Source of the DNA: Fretibacterium sp.
GTDB lineage: Bacteria; Synergistota; Synergistia; Synergistales; Aminobacteriaceae
Length of the DNA stretch: 35,330 nucleotides
NCBI GenBank assembly: GCA_024681935.1
Contig: JAIKZX010000119.1
Span: forward strand, 1 to 35,330
Direction of reading: 5' to 3'
Shown here: piece by piece, positions 28,219-35,330 of the stretch
Numbering within the stretch: the first letter of the stretch is position 1
Layout: every line of letters begins with the position of its first letter
Translations under genes and position numbers: made by a program
Notes under the pieces: model-generated
The model's database searches: none
What the model was told of the DNA's origin: nothing
The model's input: the letters and a program-made list of their open reading frames with translations, nothing else

Positions 28219-29591
28219 GTCAGAATGGTGGGTCAGAAGTGAAGAGCAAGAGAGTGCTTTTTGGGACAGACGGAGTCCGCGATGTCGCCAATAAGGGCGG
28301 GATGACCCCTGAAATGGCCTTAAGGCTGGGCAGGGCTTTCATCCTGTTCCTGATGGAGAAGGAGGGCGTACCACGCCCACGGATCGTCATGGGACGGGAC
28401 ACGCGGAGGAGCGGCATGATGCTGGAAGGGGCGCTCGCCGCGGGGATGACCTCAGCCGGGGCGGAAGTGCTCTCCATCGGTGTTATCCCGACACCGGGAG
28501 TAAGCTGTGCTGTAAAGAGCCTTGGGGTAAACGGTGGGGCCGTAATCAGCGCTTCGCACAACCCGGCGGAGTATAACGGAATTAAGTTCCTTGACCGGGA
28601 TGGGTGCAAACTCTCTGACGAAGCAGAGCTGAGCATTGAGGAGTACATCGGGGACAATCTCACGGACGACTGGCGGCCCACGGGCGCATCCGTTGGCGAG
28701 GTGCATTCCCGGCCTGAACTTGTCCAAAACTATGCGAAACACCTGGCTGCCCTTCCGCGTTGTGGGGTGCTTCCCGGCAAGGTGGCTTTTGACTGCGCCC
28801 ACGGGGCAGAAGGTGTTGTGATGCCGCTGCTTATTGAAATGCTTGGATGGAACTGTCCTCTCATTGCCGTGTCCTCCAACGGGATGAACATCAACGATGA
28901 TGCGGGCGTCATGCACATGGAGCACCTGGAAAACTATGTGACACACTTTAATTGCCGGCTGGGCTTTGCCTTTGACGGCGATGCGGACAGGGTGCTTGCT
29001 GCAGATGCCAGAGGGCGCATTATCGACGGAGATATCCTGCTGTGGGTCCTTGCACGATGGCTTCTCTCCCAGGGGCTCCTCGGCAGCGGGGTCGTGGTGA
29101 CGGTGATGAGCAACATGGCCCTTGAAGGGCACCTTGAACGCGAAGGAATCAAGGTCTTTCGCTGTCCGGTGGGGGACCGCTATGTCCTGGACGCCATGCG
29201 GCACTCCGGGGCGCGGCTTGGCGGTGAACAATCCGGACACATCATTGCGGACGCTTTCACCAGCACGGGGGATGGGCTGTGTACGGCGTTGCTTTTTCTC
29301 AAGGCCCTCTCTGACCTTGGCGAGGATCCTGATACCCTGGTGGATCGTTTTGGCCGTTATCCTCAGAAACTGACGAATCTTCCCCTGAGAGAGCATGAGA
29401 CACCGGACATGGAACAGGTCAATGCCATTGCCGGCGTGGCGCAGAAACGTATAGAGGGAACGGGGCGTATCTTCATTCGCCCCTCCGGAACAGAACCGCT
29501 GCTGCGCATCCTGGTTGAGGCCAGGGAGACGAATCTGGTCGAAGAGGTGTCCAGGATTCTTGTTGAGGAACTCAAAGATTATTGCGGATGA
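28212..29591 (+). CDS. glmM: Phosphoglucosamine mutase
   Basis: LFGTDGVRDVANKG, active-site serine loop VISASHNPAEYNGIKF, metal loop FDGDADRVLAAD, IRPSGTEPLLRILVEA. Confidence 0.96.
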   Translation: MVSQNGGSEVKSKRVLFGTDGVRDVANKGGMTPEMALRLGRAFILFLMEKEGVPRPRIVMGRDTRRSGMMLEGALAAGMTSAGAEVLSIGVIPTPGVSCAVKSLGVNGGAVISASHNPAEYNGIKFLDRDGCKLSDEAELSIEEYIGDNLTDDWRPTGASVGEVHSRPELVQNYAKHLAALPRCGVLPGKVAFDCAHGAEGVVMPLLIEMLGWNCPLIAVSSNGMNINDDAGVMHMEHLENYVTHFNCRLGFAFDGDADRVLAADARGRIIDGDILLWVLARWLLSQGLLGSGVVVTVMSNMALEGHLEREGIKVFRCPVGDRYVLDAMRHSGARLGGEQSGHIIADAFTSTGDGLCTALLFLKALSDLGEDPDTLVDRFGRYPQKLTNLPLREHETPDMEQVNAIAGVAQKRIEGTGRIFIRPSGTEPLLRILVEARETNLVEEVSRILVEELKDYCG

Positions 29592-29610
29592 TACTGAGGA
29601 GGTTTTTCTA

Positions 29611-30519
29611 TTGGACACGTTAACCGTGAAAAAATGCCTGTTTCCCGTGGCGGGACTGGGGACACGTTTCCTGCCTGTGACCAAGGAAATTGCCAAGGAG
29701 ATGTTGCCGCTGGTGAATCGCCCGATTATCTCCTATGGTGTTGAGGAGGCGCTGAACTCCGGCTGCTCGGACCTTATCATGATTACCGGGCGGGCAAAGA
29801 GATCCATAGAGAATTATTTCGACCGCTCCTTTGAACTGGAGCATCTGCTGAAGACGCGGGGGAAAGATGAACTTTACGAAAAGATGGTAGCAATCTCCAA
29901 CATGGCGGAGATCCTTTACGTTCGTCAGCGGGAACCACTGGGGCTGGGACATGCCGTGCTGTGCGGAGAGCCCTTCTGCCGCGACGGTTATTTTGGGGTC
30001 ATTCTGCCGGATGACGTGTTCATCTCAGACAAGGAAGAAGCCACGCCGCCGGTTATGGCGCAGCTCATCGATGTCCATAACCGTCTGGGGGGAAGCGTCA
30101 TCGCGTTGGAACACGTCGCACGGGAGGATGTGTCCCGCTACGGGATTATTCGCTCGGAAGTTTTGAGCGACGGCATCCATCGCATCCTGGATATGGTGGA
30201 GAAGCCCTCCATAGAAGAAGCCCCCAGTCGCTACGCTATTATGGGACGTTATGTGCTCTCACCCTCCATCTTTGAAATCCTGACAAAACAGGGGGCAGGG
30301 GCAGGCGGGGAGATACAGCTCACAGACGCGATTAAGACCCTGGCGAAGCAAGAGCCCGTGTGGGGCGTCGTCTACCGCGGACGACGCTTTGACTGCGGAA
30401 CGCAGAAGGGCTGGCTCGCAGCCAACGTGCAGCTTGCCTTAGAGGACCCGGAGCTGCGGGGTGTTGTGTTGGATATCGTAAAAAAAGTGGGGGATACCTC
30501 CTCCGGGCAGAAGGGGTAG
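29611..30519 (+). CDS. galU: UTP--glucose-1-phosphate uridylyltransferase
   Basis: VKKCLFPVAGLGTRFLPVTKEIAKEMLPLVNRPIISYGVEEAL..GLGHAVLCGEPF. TTG 29611 after GAGGAGG SD preferred over ORF-track 29515. Confidence 0.94.
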   Translation: MDTLTVKKCLFPVAGLGTRFLPVTKEIAKEMLPLVNRPIISYGVEEALNSGCSDLIMITGRAKRSIENYFDRSFELEHLLKTRGKDELYEKMVAISNMAEILYVRQREPLGLGHAVLCGEPFCRDGYFGVILPDDVFISDKEEATPPVMAQLIDVHNRLGGSVIALEHVAREDVSRYGIIRSEVLSDGIHRILDMVEKPSIEEAPSRYAIMGRYVLSPSIFEILTKQGAGAGGEIQLTDAIKTLAKQEPVWGVVYRGRRFDCGTQKGWLAANVQLALEDPELRGVVLDIVKKVGDTSSGQKG

Positions 30520-30530
30520 TCCCCAGTGAG

Positions 30531-30539
30531 TGGTATGAT
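30531..30539 (+). promoter_or_regulatory. Putative extended -10 promoter (TGgTATGAT) upstream of metG
   Basis: GAGTGGTATGATAGAG in the 52-nt galU-metG gap. Confidence 0.35.
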
Positions 30540-30571
30540 AGAGAAATTAATACGCTACGGAGGTTCCTGTC

Positions 30572-32521
30572 ATGGACGCTAAGACAAGCGAGAAAGTTTT
30601 TTATATCACGACCCCAATCTATTATGTGAACGACATTCCCCACATCGGCCACGCTTACACGACCATTGCCTGCGACACGATGAGCCGCTATAAGCGCATG
30701 AAGGGCTTTGACGTCCACTTCCTGACTGGCACGGATGAGCACGGTCAGAAGATTCAGGCCGCTGCAGAGAAGCAGGGCATCACCCCCCAGGCTCTGGTGG
30801 ATAAAATACACCTTAACTTCAAGGAGCTTTGGAAGGTCCTCAACATCAGCAACAATGACTTTATCCGCACGACGGAGGAACGTCATATCCAGGTGGTGCA
30901 GGCTATATTCAAAAAATTGATGGACCAGGGAGACATCTACAAGGGAACTTATGAGGGGCACTACTGCGTTCCCTGCGAGACCTATGTCCCGGAGTCCAGC
31001 ATGGGGCCAGGAGGGACGTGCCCCGACTGCGGCCGCCCCCTCACGATGATGAAGGAGGAAAGCTACTTCTTCTGCGGTTCAAAGTATGTTCCGCAGCTCA
31101 TTGAATATTACGAAAAGCACCTGAACGGAGTGATGCCCCGAATCCGCTACAACGAGATCATGAGCTTTCTGCGGGGCGAGGTCCACGACCAGTCCGTCTC
31201 CCGGACGACGCTAAAGTGGGGTATTCCTGTTCCCGGAGATGAAAAGCACGTCGTCTACGTTTGGTTTGACGCACTCATCAATTACGTCACTGCCGTGGGC
31301 TACCTGGATGACCCGGAGAAATTCCGTCATTACTGGCCAGCTGTCCGTCACATGGTTGGAAAGGACATCATTCGCTTCCACTGCGTCATCTGGCCGCTCA
31401 TGCTGTTAGCTCTGGGGCTTCCCCTGCCTCAGACTGTCATCGCACACGGCTGGTGGACTGTGGACGGGGAGAAGATGAGCAAGTCCAAGGGCAATGTGGT
31501 GAATCCCTTCACGATGGTGAAGGATTATGGACTTGACCCCTTCCGTTACTTCCTGCTGCGCGAGGTCCCCTTTGGAAACGATGGCGACTTCTCAGAGGCC
31601 GCACTGGTTGGCCGATTTAATAGTGATCTTGCCAACGATTTAGGCAACCTGCTGAACCGTACGCTCCAGATGATTGAGAACTATCGGGGAGGGGTTGTTC
31701 CTGAAGGGAAGAATAAAAGTGATCAGAACAACATTATCGGCAATGTGCTGAAAAATGTTGATGAAGCCATGGATTGCTTTGCCTTTGATGATGCGCTGAA
31801 GGAAATATGGGCATTTATTGGGAGAGCCAACAAATATATTGATGAGACCATGCCATGGAAGTTGGCGAAGGAACAAAACAACACGGAAGCTATGGCAGAG
31901 TTGGATTTGGTGCTGATGAACCTCTATGAGGCCTTGAGGTTGACGGCGCTGCTGGTTGCCCCCGTAATGCCCCAGACGGCGCAGAGGATGTGGGCTCAGC
32001 TTGGCATTGAGGGAGACCCTCTGAAAGAGCAGTATGATAATTTCCATTGGGGAGAGGGCGCCGGCACAAAAATACAGAAGACGGAAGTGCTTTTCCCGCG
32101 CATCGATGTGAAGGAGTGGCAGAAGGCCAGGGAGGAGAAAAAAATGGAGGAGGAAAAGAAGGCTCCGGCGATGGAGCACGAGGCGGAGATTGAGATCGAC
32201 GCTTTTAAGGCCGTTGAAATGCGGGTTGCTCAGATTGTGAAGGCAGAGGAGATCCCAAAGTCCCGCAAGCTCTACAAATTAGAGGTCGATTTGGGCTATG
32301 AGAAGCGCACGGTCTGCTCCGGCATCAAGGCGTTCTTCACGCCGGAGGAGCTGGCGGGCAAGCGCGTTATCCTGGTGACGAACCTTAAACCAGCAAAACT
32401 TTGTGGAATTGAGAGCAATGGGATGATTCTGGCGGCCTCCGTCAAGGTTGACGGCAACGCGGAGTCCCTGACTCTTGTGGCTCCCGAGGGCAATATCCCC
32501 CTGGGAAGCCGCGTGAGCTGA
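30572..32521 (+). CDS. metG: Methionyl-tRNA synthetase with C-terminal tRNA-binding (EMAP/Trbp111-like) domain
   Basis: YITTPIYYVNDIPHIGHAYT, zinc-type CVPCETY..CPDCG, KMSKSKGN, C-terminal FKAVEMRVAQIVKAEEIPKSRKLYKLEVDLG. Confidence 0.97.
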   Translation: MDAKTSEKVFYITTPIYYVNDIPHIGHAYTTIACDTMSRYKRMKGFDVHFLTGTDEHGQKIQAAAEKQGITPQALVDKIHLNFKELWKVLNISNNDFIRTTEERHIQVVQAIFKKLMDQGDIYKGTYEGHYCVPCETYVPESSMGPGGTCPDCGRPLTMMKEESYFFCGSKYVPQLIEYYEKHLNGVMPRIRYNEIMSFLRGEVHDQSVSRTTLKWGIPVPGDEKHVVYVWFDALINYVTAVGYLDDPEKFRHYWPAVRHMVGKDIIRFHCVIWPLMLLALGLPLPQTVIAHGWWTVDGEKMSKSKGNVVNPFTMVKDYGLDPFRYFLLREVPFGNDGDFSEAALVGRFNSDLANDLGNLLNRTLQMIENYRGGVVPEGKNKSDQNNIIGNVLKNVDEAMDCFAFDDALKEIWAFIGRANKYIDETMPWKLAKEQNNTEAMAELDLVLMNLYEALRLTALLVAPVMPQTAQRMWAQLGIEGDPLKEQYDNFHWGEGAGTKIQKTEVLFPRIDVKEWQKAREEKKMEEEKKAPAMEHEAEIEIDAFKAVEMRVAQIVKAEEIPKSRKLYKLEVDLGYEKRTVCSGIKAFFTPEELAGKRVILVTNLKPAKLCGIESNGMILAASVKVDGNAESLTLVAPEGNIPLGSRVS

Positions 32522-32594
32522 TGAATCATTAAGGGAAAAACATCCATGAAATCCCAATTTAGACTGGGGTTAAGCTGACGGACGGGGTGATACG

Positions 32595-33737
32595 ATGCGG
32601 CTCATCAAATCAAAAGAGATGAGCTTCCTTGAGGCTGAGCTGGAGCTGTGGCTTGATAACGCCCTGATCAGCGAGGAACAGGGCGCCCGGATACGCGCGC
32701 TTTATGCCGTCCGCCGGCGTTCTCTGCCTTTAATTCTGCTGGAAATCGGAGGAGCGCTGCTGGCCCTCGGGGGCATCAGTTTCGCTGCGGCGAACTGGCA
32801 GGTCATGTCCCGCCTCATGAAGACGGTTCTGATGGTTGGGGCGTATTTTGCATGTCTGATTGGGGCGTGGAGTCAGAGCCAGAAATCCCCTCGTGCCTCA
32901 CGTGCCTTTCTCCTGTTGGCAAGCCTTGTCTATGGCGCGGGGCTTTTTTTAATCGCATGTCTCTACAATCCCGGGCTGGAATGGAAGGATCTCATGCGGT
33001 TTTGGCTTGGCGGGGTTCTGGCGTTTGCCCTGCTCTTTCGGGATTCCTGGCAGGTGCTCCTTGCCCAGGGTGTTGCATTGCTGTATTTCATTGGGACGGA
33101 TGCGGTGAGCCTTTTTGGGGCGTGGCCGCTGCTGCCCGCGTCGGAGTTCATTATGCCGGCTGAGACCTGGCCTGTCGTGGGCACGCTCTGGGCGGCGGCA
33201 CTGTGGGCCGCCAGGATTCCCACAGCGCAGGGTCGGATGTCTCTTTACACGCTCCTGCTTCTGACGCTGGCGGTTCTTGAGTCGCGGGTGCGGGTCTGCT
33301 TCGGCGTGTCCATGGGGCTGATTGTCATGGCGGGAGTGGGCGCCGCTTTGTCGTTCTGTCCGGTGCGCAGAGGGAAACGATGGGTGGAGTTGTTTTCGCT
33401 TTCACTCCTTGGGCTGGCCATGGCCGGAGGCTTCGGCCTGGCCCTCACCTATCCTGAGTGCTGGAGTGACTTTTTTACAAAAATACCGCCGTTCGCCGCT
33501 AAGGAAGTTTTAGCGGCGGGGACGGCGGGATTGCTGGCACTCCTGATGCTGTGGCAGTTCCACAGGGGCTTGACATCGGGAGGCGTTTTCCTCATCTTCC
33601 TCGCGGGGCGCTATTTCTTTGACGGAATCTTCGACCTGATGTCACGCGCCTGGGGCTTCACCGTCATTGGCGCGACGTGCCTTGGGGCAGGGTTTCTGCT
33701 GAAGTGGCGTCTCTCCCAAAAGAAGAAGGAGCTTTGA
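32595..33737 (+). CDS. DUF2157 multi-pass membrane protein
   Basis: N-terminal LELWLDNALISEEQGARIRALY followed by many hydrophobic helices; LEIGGALLALGGISFAAANWQ is typical of DUF2157. Confidence 0.82.
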   Translation: MRLIKSKEMSFLEAELELWLDNALISEEQGARIRALYAVRRRSLPLILLEIGGALLALGGISFAAANWQVMSRLMKTVLMVGAYFACLIGAWSQSQKSPRASRAFLLLASLVYGAGLFLIACLYNPGLEWKDLMRFWLGGVLAFALLFRDSWQVLLAQGVALLYFIGTDAVSLFGAWPLLPASEFIMPAETWPVVGTLWAAALWAARIPTAQGRMSLYTLLLLTLAVLESRVRVCFGVSMGLIVMAGVGAALSFCPVRRGKRWVELFSLSLLGLAMAGGFGLALTYPECWSDFFTKIPPFAAKEVLAAGTAGLLALLMLWQFHRGLTSGGVFLIFLAGRYFFDGIFDLMSRAWGFTVIGATCLGAGFLLKWRLSQKKKEL

Positions 33738-34203
33738 TTCGCCCTGGCATTTTTTGCGCCAGGAACTGCCCAACCTCATCGAAACCATCGGCTCCGGAAG
33801 GAATCAGAATCGCCCGCAGCGGAGTAACGTACAAGTAAACGCAGTCCTTCACACAATAGACGGCATGGACCTGGTCCCACGGCAAAGGATTTTCCAGCCC
33901 TGGGCCCAGAATGCCGTCCTCTTTCAGTGTGACCGTGTAGGCGGCATGTGTGGCGTCTAATCGGCGGGCCTGGGATGTTACCTGTACCAGGAAGGTTCCG
34001 ATCCAAACCCCCGGCAATCCCAGTCCAATAATGCAGAACACGGAGGCCAGCAGTACAGAGCCCCCCATAAGACAGACACAGGATAAAGCGAGCATGAAGC
34101 ATGTAAACAGTGCGGGCCGCCGCCACCGTCCCTCACGCTTGAACACATCGAACAGGGCGAAGCGGCGGAAGGTCCGGCCGTCCAGTTCCACTTGAAGAGT
34201 CAT
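33664..34203 (-). CDS. YcxB-like domain membrane protein
   Basis: Two adjacent TM segments followed by TLKEDGILGPGLENPLPWDQVHAVYCVKDCVYLYVTPLRAILIPSGAD, YcxB-like C-terminal pattern. Confidence 0.65.
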   Translation of the reverse strand: MTLQVELDGRTFRRFALFDVFKREGRWRRPALFTCFMLALSCVCLMGGSVLLASVFCIIGLGLPGVWIGTFLVQVTSQARRLDATHAAYTVTLKEDGILGPGLENPLPWDQVHAVYCVKDCVYLYVTPLRAILIPSGADGFDEVGQFLAQKMPGRIKAPSSFGRDATSAETLPQGTSRQ

Positions 34204-34205
34204 GG

Positions 34206-35330
34206 CTAAAGCTCCCGAATCAGGTTCGCATAGACCATCATGGCCTCATCAATCTTGCGAACCTCAATTCTTTCGTCCCGCATATGTGCCAGTTTGTACT
34301 CACCGCAGCCAAAGCCGATTGTCGGGATGCCCATCGTCACGGGCGTGATGGCGTTGGTGCCGAAATCCCAAAAATCGAACCGGTCGGGGACTTTGCCGTA
34401 CACGTCCTTATAGGCGGCGATTATCGCCCGGGTCAGCGGGTGATCTTTCTCAATCCGCCAGGGATTGTGCATGGGCTCATAGACAAGCTCTTCTCCTGTC
34501 CACGTCCTGCGGCGGAGTGTCCCCACCTCCCACGAGGCATTCTTTCCCTGAATCAGGGCGTCCATCTCTCGCTTGATGCCCTCAAGACTCTCTCCCCAGG
34601 CCAGACGGCGGTCCAGGTAGATTGAGCAGGAACTGGGGACAGCGTTCAGCGAGGCGGATACACAGGAAATGTCCGACAGAACGATAGTCCCGTGCTCCTC
34701 GTCCTTCTTGTACAGGGATTGATTCAGAGCTTCGACGCGCTGAATGATTTCAGCCATTTCGTAGACAGCGTTCTTTCCCTTCTCCGGCGCGGAGCCATGG
34801 GCTGACACTCCGTGAGTTGTTACCCGGACCTGAGCCTTGCCCTTGTGTCCCAGGGTGATAACGTTGTCGCAGGGTTCACAGATGACGCAGTAATCCGGGC
34901 GAAGGCCCCGTTCTCTGTAGAGGTGTTTGAGGTTTTCTCCATCGCAGTACTCCTCGCAGACGGTCCCTGTGACATAGACCGTCTTGTCCTCAAGCCAGCC
35001 CTTATCCTTCGCCAGGGCCGCGCCGAAGACGGAAGCACAGAGGGAGGACTTCATGTCCACGCTCCCGCGGCCCCAAAGCCAGCCGTCCACGATACGGCCC
35101 TCAAAGGGCGGATACGTCCACTCGTCCTCGTCATCGGCCCTCACGGTGTCCATGTGAGAGTCAAACTGAATCACCTTTTTCCCGCTGCCAAGCCGACCGA
35201 TAACGTTGCCGGTTTTATCAATACATACCTCGTCATAACCCAGCCTTTTCATCTCCGCCTCGACAAGACGGGCCATGTCTCCCTCTTCATCGGAGAAACT
35301 TTTTGTCTGTACAGCTCTCTGCGCAAAACG
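34206..35330 (-). CDS. M20-family metallopeptidase, YgeY-like; 5' end outside window
   Basis: IQFDSHMDTVRADDEDEW, WGRGSVDMKSSLC, VCEEYCDGENLKHL, ITLGHKGKAQVRVTTHGVSAHGSAPEKGKNA. Open frame continues past ORF-track start 35276 to the window edge (RFAQRAVQTKSFSDEEGD-MARL). Confidence 0.85.
   Translation of the reverse strand, partial: RFAQRAVQTKSFSDEEGDMARLVEAEMKRLGYDEVCIDKTGNVIGRLGSGKKVIQFDSHMDTVRADDEDEWTYPPFEGRIVDGWLWGRGSVDMKSSLCASVFGAALAKDKGWLEDKTVYVTGTVCEEYCDGENLKHLYRERGLRPDYCVICEPCDNVITLGHKGKAQVRVTTHGVSAHGSAPEKGKNAVYEMAEIIQRVEALNQSLYKKDEEHGTIVLSDISCVSASLNAVPSSCSIYLDRRLAWGESLEGIKREMDALIQGKNASWEVGTLRRRTWTGEELVYEPMHNPWRIEKDHPLTRAIIAAYKDVYGKVPDRFDFWDFGTNAITPVTMGIPTIGFGCGEYKLAHMRDERIEVRKIDEAMMVYANLIREL

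Noticed and set aside
28452-29696. 414-aa minus-strand ORF antisense to glmM (also 370 aa in pyk, 316 aa in dnaE, 301 aa in ggt, 306 aa in addB, 270 aa in addA, 251 aa in radA)
   Set aside because: All lie opposite strongly supported conserved genes, show no recognisable motifs, and are expected from codon bias in GC-rich coding DNA.
30478-30492. A AAA AAA run near the galU 3' end (GTA AAA AAA GTG)
   Set aside because: In phase, but only a few codons before the normal stop; the -1 frame runs into metG with no plausible product.
1-35330. Defence system, CRISPR, prophage, integron or mobile element
   Set aside because: No repeat arrays, transposase, integrase, toxin-antitoxin or defence-domain ORFs seen; content is core metabolism, replication, repair and transport.

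Overview
The window is about 35.3 kb of densely packed, moderately GC-rich bacterial chromosome, almost all of it housekeeping and ordinary metabolic genes. I saw no tRNA, rRNA, CRISPR array, IS element or phage genes. Minus-strand genes: fucU-like (cut by the left edge), a fucA-like / addA / radA cluster, a DUF1294 / addB-like pair, a YcxB-like gene and an M20 peptidase (cut by the right edge). Plus-strand genes: HIT / YigZ / GGT / split chromate transporter pair / DAACS symporter; a polar amino-acid ABC transporter with a GNAT; dnaX-dnaE-pyk-cdaA-cdaR-glmM-galU-metG; and a DUF2157 membrane protein. Protein style and gene order suggest Synergistota, but that is inference only. I found no convincing new multi-gene system. 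The points most worth a second look are: an in-phase A AAA AAG slippery heptamer with an SD-like element upstream in addB; iron-sulfur cysteine signatures in the nuclease domains of both AddA and AddB, whose genes are far apart; a charged insert of about 60 aa in an ABC ATPase; a structured leader before dnaX; dnaX directly abutting dnaE; loss of the TSH motif in the C-terminal domain of pyruvate kinase; and an unexplained ~260-bp gap between fucU and radA.
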